Below, piece by piece: positions 36,069-47,880 of a stretch of 64,000 nt of DNA. The stretch lies in contig OZ012559.1 of assembly GCA_963935595.1 (NCBI GenBank), positions 16,391,001 through 16,455,000 on the forward strand, read 5' to 3'. The translations under genes were made by a program, and so were the position numbers. Below the pieces are notes generated by a model. That model was given only the letters and a program-made list of their open reading frames with translations. It was not told the DNA's origin and made no database searches. The first letter of the stretch is position 1. The number at the start of each line of letters is the position of its first letter. Source of the stretch: Schoenobius gigantellus (lineage: Eukaryota > Arthropoda > Insecta > Lepidoptera > Crambidae).

Positions 36069-37734
36069 ACTTTGGTCCTTGTGAAAGTTGCAGATTCGCG
36101 ACTCTTAAAGAATCACGTGTACCAACTTAACGCGACTATACTCACTTGCCACTCATTTGTGTGCTTATTATGCTAACTTTGTTGCATAAGAAATGAACAC
36201 ACAGAAATTCTTTATATCAGGAAACCAGTTGATTCTGAACTCCACGCAATGAAAGCTATAAATAATTACGGAAGGTTTGTGACACTTTCCCAAAAACGTT
36301 CAGTCAATCTCATCAACACGATGACACAACACGATTATCCAAAATTGTACTATAGTGGCCCCTAGTTTGCCACCTAAGTAAAACAATTGATTAGGCTTTA
36401 CCAGCTATACTTCATGTAGACTAGTTTTACCTTTTTCTATTTGGTGCCTAAAATCTCCACTAAATATTAAACGTAAAAACTAATTATCACCTTCATATCT
36501 GTGATAAAACTCATATTCGGCACAATATTCCACGTATTACCTACTTCATGTTTTGAAATTTTTTTTTTTATTTCGCAAAGTCGCACATTGTTACTTAAAT
36601 TCGACCGTGACAACGTGACGGTCATTAAGCAAAGTAAATCATAATTTATCCTCGTGGAAATTTTGAAAAGTGTGAATATCAATTTATCATTTCTTGAACG
36701 TTTTGCCTCAATATTGTATTGTTCTTTTATCACTGTGAAATTCTTTTGTGTGGATATAAATAAGAGACAGTCATAAGAAGATATTTTTCATAGGTAAACA
36801 GCTAACGAAGTATGATCTACATAAATTATAAGTATTTGAAAAAAGTTATATTATATTTAAAAAAAACTTTTTTAAATAGATTTTTTTTAAAAAAGAAGCT
36901 TTTAATACGAATAAAACAAGCCCAAACTCGATGGGGCTGTGTCGTTTTATTGCCGAGTTCCTATGGCCACCTTCCAGCTTCAACATTAGATCAGCTCCCT
37001 GTTATCATAACTCTTGTTACCAAATAAGATAGATCAAACAGATATCTTTGAAACCCATACTGCAAATTATATTTCGTTTTATTAAAGCTTTTAATCTAAG
37101 AAGTAATTATTACAGTGAAGTAAAGAAACTTGAGCAAATGATTTTTGTAGGGACTAAGGGGGGGAGCGGGGCGGCATTTTGGGCCCATAGGCGTAAAATA
37201 TGTAAATCCGGCCCTGCCTATACGTTGCCAAATTGTGACATAAAATGTCACAGTATAGACCCTTTCTATAATTAAGAGTGATATTAATTGATTCAAACAT
37301 TAAAAAAGAATCGTGTAATTATATCATCAATCACAGTTCAATGTTGTCCTTTATACGTTGGTTTGTTTTCTACCTAAATTTATAAGCGTTTAAAATATTC
37401 CCGAATATTTGGAAGCTTCAGCTTTATCTCGTGCCTACTGCCTGTCTAGTTGCCTGTCTATATTTCCCTGGAGAGCTAGATACATGTCTTATACGCTTAG
37501 ACAGGTAACTGACGTCTACCAGGAAACCGCTATCGATTTCAACTTAGCCTTGTAACATCTCAATCCGATTGCCTAGTTCAATTCTCCATACACCTGTGGT
37601 ACAATTATGTTGTTTTTGTTCTGTAAATTCGATCACACGTTGGACTTCTATGGAATAGTGTCGCTATTCTTTATCGTAGCTATCGTGCTGCTAGGATTTT
37701 GTTCAACATCAGTAATCTTAGATTTTCATTCTAC

Positions 37735-38155
37735 TTCAAAAATGTATTATTATTACAAGCTCTTATTTACTTTCACCTGTCCCGTATCTATAATGAAATC
37801 TTGCAAGCTGATTTTGACCCACTTCCCGGTTTCCGATTGAACTGAAATTTTGCATGCATATACACGGTGTTTCAAAATAACCAATAAATAATCAATTCTT
37901 TATCGCAAACTCATTATTAAAATGTGTTTACACGTAATGTCGTTCAACCCAAAATTTTCATGTAAATCATAGACATGATGATGATACTATGATTATAGTA
38001 TCATCATCATGTCTATGATTTACATGAAAATTTTGGGTTGAATGAAATTACGTATAAGCACATTTTAATAATGAGTTTTCGATAAAGAATTGATTATTAT
38101 TTATTGGTTATATTGTAACACCGTGTATATATCGCGTGACAATGCAATAATAAAA
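37735..38155 (+). repeat. Interspersed repeat (tttgacccacttccc family), interrupted copy
   Basis: Contains ttattacaagct, tttcacctgtccc and gacccacttcccggt, as at 23325-23470; a related piece is at 19908-20010. This copy is split by the MITE at 37863-38125 and resumes with gcgtgacaatgcaat. Class unknown, no coding. Confidence 0.7.
37863..38125. mobile_element. Palindromic MITE nested in another repeat
   Basis: The arms of about 125 bp start CACGGTGTTTC and end AACACCGTG, with TA on both sides. It interrupts a copy of the repeat family seen uninterrupted at 23325-23470, which gives the empty-site sequence. Confidence 0.8.
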
Positions 38156-39199
38156 GCTTGTTAGCTTTTTATGATTATTTTATTTACTATAAATTAATTT
38201 TCAAGCACTGCACATAGAACTACAAAAGTGGCACTATTATGGTGTTAAGCCGAATGGTTGACTAACAAATGACAATGTCATTTGGCCATTTGTACATAAT
38301 TATTTATTATGCTTTACCAGAGGGAGACTCTGTACCAGGGTTGCCTGCTTGGGTACATTCGTCCCACCTATTTCTGCCGCAAAGAACTTCCCTGGTGCGT
38401 GTAAAAATACATCTGAAAAAACTGATAGCAAAACTTAACTCTACTAATATGTTTGCCTATAACTATAATTAGTACAGGAAGCTTTTAGTGTGCAGGTACA
38501 AGGCTAAGTGAATACTCTGTATACTTTATCTCGTGATTTTCTCAAATAGTCTCGAAAGTGGTCTAGACATATGTATGTCTGCGTCACGGCATAGCGTGAC
38601 TCACGGCACGACTGGATACAATCGTGTTCAGTTGTCACTTGTCTTTATAATAGAAAACAATTTTTCCTTAGCTTGGTGCTGTTTTATTCAAGATTCCAGG
38701 AAGGCATTTCATTTTAAAAAGATATCACAAAACCAACACAAAACCTCAGTAAAACAACAGAACTAAGTAGACAAAGTAAAACAAGTGTTCCTTGCAATTA
38801 TTAAAATGACAATACATTTTTAGGGTTCCGTAATAAACAACATCAAGGAACCTTTATACAGATACCTTTCAGTGACTTTTGAGTTAGTACTGGAATGAGT
38901 TTATCATTTTAAAGTTGTTGTGAAAATTACTTTCATATCGTTCCAATCGCCAAAAATTACGTTGAGATACATTTCAACCTAGATATATATTTATGCAGAT
39001 ATCTAACACTTATGGAATTGTATAATACTCAACACATTATTTCTGAAGTTACTGTTAAGAGGAAGAGAATAGCATGATGTTCAGGAAAATATGTCTGAAA
39101 TTCGTTTATTGCCTGTGGTTCACCTACGTTTCTACCTATAGGTATCGTTATCTGCTGCGGGCAATAAATGCCCAAATTTTATTAACTTTGAACCATTTG
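38156..39199. other. Non-coding stretch with repeat pieces
   Basis: Repeat-like ttagggttccgtaataaac near 38820, related by inversion to the text at 40965-40992. Short frames without domains. Confidence 0.5.
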
Positions 39200-39555
39200 T
39201 AGTGTAGTGTTTGAAATTGAAATCACCTGGTTTTGATCTAAAGTTCCTTGGTTCAATTCCTAATGGCGGTAGAGGATTTTCTACTTGAGTTGGTTATATA
39301 ATGGTTAGGGCTTTTGGGCCCGCCTTACTAGCTATATACCCTACCCTACCGCCGTTTTACTTAAGCTTAACGCCACAATAACAACGGTAATAACCTTGTT
39401 GTTTCCCGGCAGTAAGAGGTCGGTTAGGCAGTACGTAGTACTAGTGGCAGGTTTCGTAGTATTTAGATGAGGGCTTGCTTCCAGTTTCGACCTTCTTATT
39501 ACTATCATCAGGTGAGATGAAGGCGCAAAATTTCTCTGTCATATGTACAAAAAAA
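39200..39555 (+). mobile_element. tRNA-derived SINE with LINE-like 3' tail
   Basis: B box ccttggttcaattcctaa at about 39250, a body with gttagggcttttgggcc and taccctaccctaccgcc, and a 3' tail atcatcaggtgagatgaagg ending in an A-rich run near 39548. The tail matches LINE 3' ends at 7796-8010 and 23935-24180, the usual way SINEs borrow LINE enzymes. Confidence 0.65.
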
Positions 39556-40431
39556 TAAAACTTTCTATCACGGTCTAATGGGTATCACTGTGACCACTAT
39601 CAAAGCTCTTTTTTCTTTGTGGGCCGAAAAGTATTTGTCATCTTCCTATGTAACAGTAATTCATTTAAAATCTTTGAATAACTTCGGCTTCTTGTAATCA
39701 CCGGTGATATAAAAGTCATCTGGAATCTACAACAGTCCTCTGGCTACATGGTGACTCGGCACTGACTGTCATCCTCTATCTTACCTGTTTCTATGCGAGG
39801 ACCAAAATCTGATGGCAAATGTAGTGCTCAATCTACAGTATTAATAACAAAGTTATTTTCTTTAATATATTACTACTTCGAAACGCTAAATAATTTAAGA
39901 TTAACAATGGAGGCTTTAAGATTTTTTAATAACTATCCTTATAATAATTTTTAATAAAGACATTTAAGCTCTACATTATATCTATACCTAGAGTAAAGCA
40001 GCAGTGCTTGATTAGTAAACAGGCAGTCAAATTACTGGATGGATACTGTGACTAGCTTACTTTGATACTTTTATATTTCCTTAACTTCACGTGGTTCGTA
40101 AATTTATATTCAGTACTAATTTTCAATGAAATTTTACTTTGCCGAGTACATTTTATAAGTTAGTCGTCTATAACGTTTTAGTTTGTACTTAGTTCTCAAC
40201 TCTGATAGATTTCCTTTAAACTTCGTTATATATACTACTGTTGTAATTTTTTTCACGTGTCCATATATAACCGTTTACCAGAGAGAGGGGGGGACACTTA
40301 CATCTAACAAAAATTTGCAAAAATTTAAAACCAAATATTTCAGAAACGGATCCCTAAATCGAAAAATGGTGTTCTGAACCTTACATTATTTTTTAAAGGC
40401 CTATTCAACACGATGGGTTAGTTGAGAAAGT

Positions 40432-40875
40432 TGTTTAGCATAGCATGCCCAGCTTAGTTAATAAGCAATTGGACACATAACTGCGTAGATTTTTTAGGGT
40501 TAGCTAGTAGAGTCAGCAACAAAAGACTGAGCCCTTAACTTGGAAGCGTTTATTAAGCCAGGTTTACTTAATTATATCTACGTTTTATCTTATTCTAACT
40601 CAAGTTAAATTTTATAAGAAGGAAAAAGACAGAATATTGATTGATTAAACCAGGCTAATGAATGTTTATAAGTAAGTTTTATCTAGATTTTAAATCTGAC
40701 GAGAAGAATTTTATTTTTACAACTATCTTTGGTTTTTTATATCGGGAATACAGCTACGAAAACGATTTTTCGTATTCCAGCGTTCTACTAATATTAATAA
40801 GGTTGACTAATATTTACGACTTCTATTTTTGTCTGAAATAATTAAATTTGACATGAAATAAATATTTTCATTTAA
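40432..40875 (+). repeat. 444-bp direct duplication, copy 1
   Basis: Starts tgtttagcatagc and ends aatattttcatttaa. By eye it is identical over its whole length to 41607-42050. It is not coding. The ends do not form TG...CA termini with a flanking duplication, so a pair of LTRs is unlikely. Confidence 0.9.
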
Positions 40876-41606
40876 TACCATACCAAATTACAGCCTTCTA
40901 GTACTAATAGTCTCTGAGTAAAAGCGCGGACAGGCAGACAGACAGACAGACATGGCGAAACTATAAGGGTTCCTTGTTTACTACGGAACCCTAAAAAGCA
41001 GCAGGGCTGTAGCGCTCCGCTCAGAGTATATATATTGTTCTGTGTGCCGCGGTCCTGGCACAGGTGTATAGCAACGTTTCGCATGCTTTCTTGCGCGCTT
41101 TTTTTGTGATTAGGTATATACCATCAGTAACAACCCTATCGTTCGAGTTCGCAGCAATGAGACTTCAGAATACTAATAAATAACATAAGCTAGCGCGTGG
41201 CGTTATGGTATGATTCAGCTTGGATGCTCAAAGTTTCGTTGTTTAAAATGTCAGCTTTTTTTAGAGATCAATGAAGTGCAACTTCTGTACGTGGTACTAT
41301 CATCTATTCCGTGATACTGCGGGTAGGCGTTGCAGATTTGCGAATCATATACTGTAGATGACTAGCCACTTATCATCAGGTGGGCGGCTGCTTGTTCGCC
41401 ACCTTTATTGTATAAAAAACCAACAATAAAGCCATTAGAAAAGCGGGAATCACCATCAGTAATACATCATCCGGAACTGTTATTTACACGCGGCGACAGT
41501 ATGACAATGAAGCCCTGTGGAACACTGCATTACCGATGCGTGCTCGCAACACCGGACCATTACAAGATAAACGTTGGCACTCACTCGCATTGCCGGATAA
41601 TTGCGG

Positions 41607-42050
41607 TGTTTAGCATAGCATGCCCAGCTTAGTTAATAAGCAATTGGACACATAACTGCGTAGATTTTTTAGGGTTAGCTAGTAGAGTCAGCAACAAAAG
41701 ACTGAGCCCTTAACTTGGAAGCGTTTATTAAGCCAGGTTTACTTAATTATATCTACGTTTTATCTTATTCTAACTCAAGTTAAATTTTATAAGAAGGAAA
41801 AAGACAGAATATTGATTGATTAAACCAGGCTAATGAATGTTTATAAGTAAGTTTTATCTAGATTTTAAATCTGACGAGAAGAATTTTATTTTTACAACTA
41901 TCTTTGGTTTTTTATATCGGGAATACAGCTACGAAAACGATTTTTCGTATTCCAGCGTTCTACTAATATTAATAAGGTTGACTAATATTTACGACTTCTA
42001 TTTTTGTCTGAAATAATTAAATTTGACATGAAATAAATATTTTCATTTAA
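41607..42050 (+). repeat. 444-bp direct duplication, copy 2
   Basis: Same sequence as 40432-40875 and the same length, in the same orientation, 1175 bp downstream. The 731 bp between them contains unrelated repeat fragments, including a LINE-tail-like piece (tcatcaggtggg, near 41370). Either a recent segmental duplication or an assembly artefact. Confidence 0.9.
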
Positions 42051-43777
42051 CTTAGATTTGCTATACTGCTGATACTCAATATTTTATGTAAATTTGGCTC
42101 CTTAATTTGATTTAACCCGGTAATATAACTTGTCATTGAATATATGTATACGCATATAAAATAAATCATTAGCTACTACAATGCTTTACACGTATACCTA
42201 CATACATTTTACTTTTATTATTTTTTACGTTGACGTCTAAGCAAAGGAAGTAACATAATACATAGAAATTCTATTCAGGTATGAAGTTGTGTAACCATGA
42301 TGTGTGCTGAACGCAACACTGATCGGTGAGTATTTAGCAAATATGTAAACAGCATAGCGGCAGCGTACTCGATTGCAGCTCGATAATTATGTTAACCCCC
42401 ATAATGACACATTGTTGCCATAATCTAAATAACATCATAAACGTGCAATGTTGTGCAAGAAAAAGTTATTTTTTATTGACGTTACAACGAAGGAGACGAG
42501 ATATGAAGTTTGAATAACATCCAACGGAAATCTTCATAATCTGACGTCTTGGAATAGCGTTGCACACCGTCACCGTCACTGCCGATAACTATAACTAGTA
42601 CACAGATCATTGTGGGATGGGACTCTCTCCACAGAGAAGCATATACATGTACTATAGTATACTTCATATACTAAGCATATACATATATCCGTATACAAAC
42701 CCAGCCGTCTATCGTATTTTTTGACGAGGTGATCTGGGATCGCCTAAACCCAAATCTTAAGTCAACCTCACCTGCTCAGCTTACACGATGCCGATAAATA
42801 CGAGTAAGTCTCTCGCTCCCCACTAACCCCCCTAAATCCGAGTTTAAGGCGCGATCTCAACAATGAGATGAATGAAGATGTTCCATACAATAAGCGTTAA
42901 AACTGCATCTTAACGTCTAACTCAACTTTAAGTAGCATTTATTACATACTCGTCCTATGACCAACTTCACGAACCTTGTCATAGCTTAGGATACTCTTAG
43001 GTGGCATGCTGTCACATTCTTTTTATTAAACACAAAAAGTGACAGCATTCTTAGGAATTTCCTAAGCTATGATAAGATTTGTGAAATTGGCCATTAGGCT
43101 CGTATTAATAACTGTATCTCAAGAATAAGCTCCCATCTTAGGTTCGATCTCACTCTTGGGATGCAATTATTAAATACAGGCACCTCTGTCTTACCTAGTT
43201 CTGCCGCCAAGAAGCCGCAGTACATGAAACGCTGGGTTTTTTTCAATATAAGGCTAAACAGGCAGTGAAATTACGACTCCACTCCTTACTCTCAAGCATC
43301 ACTTGTTTTAATTGTTGTATTTTTTTTTGTGTATTATCTGTTTCGTCTTATATTCAATATTTTTTTTTTTTATTCACTGCCCTAATCCACTGGGCTGTAG
43401 CAGAATACCAGTGCTTTGCTTTTGAAGCAAAATCAGTCACTGAGCTATCGCCTTTTTGTATTTCTGCAACACACATGTCATTACTTATTGTAATTTTATA
43501 AATTATTTAGTAATAAGTGTAATATAGTAGTAGTAAGTGTATACAGTAGTATAAAGTGTATAACCTAGTGGTATTAATTTAGTTTAATATTAGATAAGTT
43601 TACTTTTTTTTCTGTGTGTGCTGTAAAATTTACAAATAAAGTGTTCATTCATTCATTCATTCATACTCATCTATGTCCAGAGTGTTAAACAGACTACAGC
43701 ATCAAAAGGACTACTGTTCTATTTGGACTAGTTCCAATTTGACTAGCGTGCCCCACGGACTAGTGTCTTATTATCTA
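42051..43777. other. Non-coding stretch with repeat pieces
   Basis: Besides the inverted repeat at 42965-43086, it has a SINE-tail-like tgccgccaagaagccgcagt at about 43202 and an (attc)n run at about 43649-43665. Confidence 0.5.
42965..43086. repeat. Inverted repeat, about 50-bp arms
   Basis: The left arm runs through gtcatagcttagga and gctgtcac; the right arm through gtgacagc and tcctaagctatgat. Outer ends ttcac and gtgaa also match. Probably a small MITE. Confidence 0.6.
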
Positions 43778-43995
43778 CTAGCTGTGCCCGCGACTTCGTC
43801 CGCGTGGAATAGTAACTTTTGGCAGCATTTTGATTTTTGTAGGCAATTTTTTTTAAGATCTTGATAAAAAGTAGCCTATGTTATTATATACCTTATATAT
43901 ATATATATATAATTAGCTATCTATTAGTGAAAGTCCCGTCAAAATCGGTCCAGCCGTTCCGGGAACAAACAGACAGACAGACAATTTTTTTTTAA
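43778..43995 (-). repeat. Helitron-end and cagacagacag repeat
   Basis: Begins CTAGCTGTGCCCGCGACTTC (the reverse of a Helitron 3' end) and continues through aaaatcggtccagccgttcc to a cagacagacagac run. The far end is unclear; an AT microsatellite lies at about 43892-43912. Confidence 0.5.
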
Positions 43996-44796
43996 ATTGT
44001 GTTTTTGTTATTGTTACCCGATATACATTCATACCCATTTAGTAAAATCTTGTTATTTTGACATTACAAACAGACACTTCAATTTTTTAGATAATTTTCA
44101 ATTTGTAGGATAGATATCCATATAAGGACTATATTGTCCCATTGAGTCTAGTCCCGATTTGACTAGTATCCACTTTCAAAGTAAAGGAAACAAATCAACC
44201 GTACCTGCTCTAATAATTTGTCTAGTTTGCCTACAGGTTGGGCCCTGGTTACTAGGTACTGTGACTTGACATCTTATGTCACAAATCGGCAACATACATT
44301 AGGGTTCTTGTGGAAGTTGTAGACTTACTATTCTTAAAGGATCTACAAATGTAAAGTTACCATCAGGTAGTCTGATTGTTTGTCGACTAAGTGGTATAAA
44401 AGATTACTAATCAGTTCACCAAAGTCGAACGTTTAATGTTGATCCGTTGACGCGAAAGTGATACTTCTGGGTACCTATGAATGAAGGAACCGATGCGTGT
44501 ATAAATCGGTCGCATACAAGCCTAGCTCTATTCAAAGCGTGGGTTAATTCAAGCAGCAATGACCGGGTTTGATCAATACCAACAGTTAGATGAATGTTCT
44601 TTGAGCCTCAATCAGCTTTCGTAACAACTATGCATGCACAAAGGACGACTGCGGCACAGTCCGTTAACAAATAAAATTAGGGTTAGAATATTTTTAACGT
44701 TATTCTTTTTTGCAGTCGTTAACCACACTGCCCAAAACAAATATAAAATGATTTAGCGTTATTGAGTTTAATCCAACATTTATAATAGCTACTTGT

Positions 44797-44810
44797 TTAC
44801 GTCGCGACCC
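44797..44810. repeat. Target-site duplication, left copy
   Basis: ttacgtcgcgaccc, immediately next to the poly-A end of the ORF1-only element; identical to 47961-47974. Confidence 0.95.
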
Positions 44811-44985
44811 TTTTTTTTTTTTTTTTGGTAGGGGGAAAATGCTTTACGCATCCCTCGTGGCCGAGCCAAACCACGAGGGTATGTGGGACTCCCCGGACCG
44901 GTTTCGGACCAGGCCTACCCACTAAAAACCCCCCGCAGCTCCTCCGTCCGTCACAGGACAGGGGGAAGGGGACAACAGCGAGGCC

Positions 44986-46221
44986 TTATTCCCGCTGACC
45001 CCCTGACCGTGAGTGGTCCGTTACCGGACTCGCGCTACGCCAAAAGGCGCGTGGCTCTGCTGCTTCGTGAGCGGCACAGGTGTTGTGCGCCGCTTTACAC
45101 CCCGTGACGTCCTCAGTGACCTCCATCTCCATCCCACCTGAGGTCTCGGGTGGCCGGTTTGGCACTGCCCTCTTCCTTCTCCTGCTTATAGGGGCCTTAA
45201 GGGCAGAGCAAGTCTTACCCCCAAGGCGGTGGTCCGCCGGTTTCTCGGCCGCCGCGCACAGTGGGCATTTAGGCTTTGACGAGCATGCCGACGCCCTGTG
45301 CCCTGCCTCCCCACACCGGTAGCAGAGCATGCTCCGGTCTATCTCCGCCTTGCAGTCTATCCTCAGGTGCCCCGATTCGAGGCACCTGAAGCACCGCATT
45401 TCGCGGGGCTGGAGGATCTTCGCCTTCGCGGCGGACCAACCCACCAGCAGCCTCTTGGCAGAGGCTATTCTCTTTGCCGCTTCCACCGGGCAGCACACCC
45501 ACGCCGTGCCCATGGTGTAACGGCCTTGGCGGATTTCCCCCACCCGAACCTCCTCAGTCTGGCACTCGCCGGTTTTTGCGAGTGCCTCTCTTAGTTCGTC
45601 CGGTTGGACGGATTCGTCCAGTCCGGAAACGAGCATCTCCGCCATCTTTGTGGGAATAGTGACCCGCGCGACGGACGGGTCAACCACCCTTTTAAGGGCA
45701 ACGGCTAGGTTGACCGCGCTCACGTCTTTCTCATCGCCCGTGACGAGGATTATGGCCGCCCCAGTCAAAGACCTACGAAACTGTACACCCTCTATGTCCA
45801 GCTCCGCGAGGCTTACTTTGGCTCTGGCGGCCGCAATCACCCCGGCGTATGGGTGGCCCTTCTCCTCGGCACCTGGCTGCAATGTCAGCACCACTGCCGC
45901 CGTTTTAGGCGTGCGCAGTTTGGGCTGCCGAGGAGGGGCCTTGTTCTTCTTGGGTGGAGTAGGCTGCGACGGCATGGTGGTAATTGCCGGAATGCCATGC
46001 CCTTTTTGTCGTCTACGTTGGCCACGCTTCACCACCGCAGTCCAGGCCTCCTCCGTGTTAGGTTGGGCCACCGGCGGTGGGCGGGACTCCCTCGCTGTGG
46101 ATTTCTCCGCAGCTGGTTTCTTCCTTCGGGTTGGTTTGCGCCTTCTCGCGGGAGCCGCGTCCTCAAGCGCAGAGGGAGCACTTTTTGCTGCGGACTTCCG
46201 AGCTGCAGGCGCAAGCGGGTG
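44986..46221 (-). pseudogene. Retrotransposon ORF1, C-terminal frame with zinc knuckles
   Basis: Open from the codon after a TGA at 46222-46224 to the stop at 44986, about 411 residues, in the +1 frame relative to the N-terminal part. It starts with a Lys/Arg/Ala/Pro-rich linker, then a globular RNA-binding-like region, then three zinc knuckles: CFRCLESGHLRIDC, CYRCGEAGHRASAC and a CX2CX8HX6C motif. This triple arrangement is typical of R1/Jockey-type ORF1 nucleic-acid chaperones that coat the element RNA. The C-terminus is basic then acidic. The last 40 or so codons overlap the 3' segment conserved in the short element. No ORF2 start follows. Confidence 0.85.
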
Positions 46222-47446
46222 TCACCTGAATGGCCAAGGAAGAGGTGTTCACCTCAGCTCTTCTTTCGTGGTTGAGAGCGGGGCGCAGGCGCGGCTCAGG
46301 GTTCAGCCTAGGCTCCAACCCCTCGAGCCTGGCGTTGAGCCGAGCAACCATACGCCCCATCAACCAATTTTCTAGCTCCTCGATGTTAGGAGGAGCTAGG
46401 GTGGCTGGTAGGGGAGGTGGTAGGCTCCTCCTTTGAAGGTCCTGCATTTTTGCCTCCAGCTCTGTAATTTTCTGCTTCTGGACCTTTAATTCTTCCTCCA
46501 GACGGGAGTTCGCTTGCTGCAAGCGCACCGTCTCATCAGAGACAGTGCGTGCTGCCAGTGTTTTGGCATCCTCCCATAGGTCCTTTGCCGCTTGTTTCAG
46601 CTTATGTGCGAAGGTCCCCTTCAAATTCGATGACCTTTCGGCCACGTAGTTTATAACGGCCAGTGCTTTACCCATGCGCTCGGTAATGGTGAGCGTTAGG
46701 TCCTCACCTCCGCTCTCCTCCAGTGTTGTCAAAACCTCCGCCGCTAATGTTGTTGCAGGGAGAGATGTACGTCTTGTCATTCTAGGCTCTCTCGGCATTT
46801 CTAGGAGCTCCCGCTCGGCCTGTAGTTGTAATTCCAGGCGCTCCTGTCTTAAGTATTCTGCCTTAGCCTTTGCTAACCCTACATATTCGCCCGTTGTTGG
46901 CGGACGGCCTCTGCCTCGTTTGCCTTTGGGTTTTGGTGACCTAAAGGAGGATAGCGGAACATCTTCCACAGAAGGATCATCGCTATCTTCTCCTACTTCA
47001 AGACTCCTCTTTCGACGAGTGCGGGAGGCATTAGTGCCACTGTCGGTACTCATTAGGGAAGAGCCTTCCGATAGGTAGTCAGACTCTCCCGAGATCAGGA
47101 ACATGTCTGGACCCTCATAGTTCATCATGAGGTCCGTAATCCCGACCCTTCTTCTTCCACCTTTGCGTCCGGTCGCATTTTTACCCCTCGACGACCCGGG
47201 ATCCGCCGTCGGGGGTTGTAACTCTCCTGCCGCCTCGGTAAGATCGATGGTATTTCCACCAGCCGGCCCGGATACCGGTGGTGGCCCGCTCTCAACGGGT
47301 TCGCATGTGTTGTTATCGACGCTCGGAAGGGTGGAATTTGGGTGAGCCAGCCCCAGATACGCCTGGCTGCCCGCAGCCGCCTTACGCGGTCCTACGGGGG
47401 GGACTGATACCCCCTGGGGACGTTTATCGTTGTTGCCAAATTCCAT
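46163..47446 (-). pseudogene. Retrotransposon ORF1 (Gag-like), N-terminal frame
   Basis: Reads from the first in-frame ATG at 47446 (MEFGNNDKRPQG) for 427 residues. Upstream the frame stays open, but the longer version would start with GTG, so 47446 is the likelier start. The protein begins Pro/Ser/Gly-rich, has an acidic Ser-rich stretch and a basic GKRGRGRPP motif resembling an AT-hook. It then has a long charged helix likely to form a coiled coil (roughly residues 320-360, with ETVRLQQANSRLEEELK). It matches the general layout of R1-clade ORF1 proteins. The frame ends at 46163 soon after it should have joined the second frame, so the copy carries a frameshift between about 46163 and 46221. 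Confidence 0.8.
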
Positions 47447-47880
47447 TGTGATGTATTTTGGGATACACTCCCTTTCTCCGCTTGGGACTGGTCTCCCACC
47501 AGCCACGCACCCCCTCGGCACGGAGACGCCACCTTGGGGTTGGGGTAATTTTTTATAGTGGTTTTCTTCCACGCGGCCCGACGCTCAGTGCGCCGGACCC
47601 CCGTGTCCGCTCAATGCGGCCTACGGGTTGCCCGACGGCAGACCCCACTGGATCCACCGCCGCGCAGGTGAGCCGAAGCTCAGGGAATGTCCCCGGAAGG
47701 TGCAAAGCACCATAGCGATAAGAATCGCTTCACCTTGCCACCAGCGAAGGTAGACGCCGAAATCGGCTTCCGGCGAAAGCCACACCTCTTCTTAAGAAAA
47801 GAAGAGGGGACTTCGCCCTGCACCGCATGAAGCGGTTGACCACACGAAGTGGCCCGCCGGGTTGAACCCGGCCATCCCAC
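47447..47880 (-). other. Structured 5' leader of the ORF1-only element
   Basis: Region between the ribozyme and the first ATG of ORF1. Serial short hairpins are readable on the + strand: ccgggttgaacccgg, ccacacgaagtgg, ccgcatgaagcgg, a cctcttctt/aagaagagg stem, agcgataagaatcgct (47714-47729) and ggtgcaaagcacc (47699-47711). The matching stems in the short copy at 29679-29708 differ by paired changes. This suggests a conserved RNA structure, perhaps for ORF1-protein binding, packaging or internal ribosome entry; the role is inference. Confidence 0.75.

Noticed and set aside
40432..42050. 444-bp repeats as LTRs of a retrotransposon
   Set aside because: No TG...CA ends, no primer-binding site, no flanking duplication, and unrelated repeat fragments inside.
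45650..46375. A 241-codon + strand ORF, plus several others at 45080-47715 on the + strand
   Set aside because: They lie antisense to the zinc-knuckle ORF1 in GC-rich DNA, where stops are rare; no domain of their own.
47447..47572. Longer ORF1 start at 47572
   Set aside because: That codon is GTG; the first in-frame ATG is at 47446.
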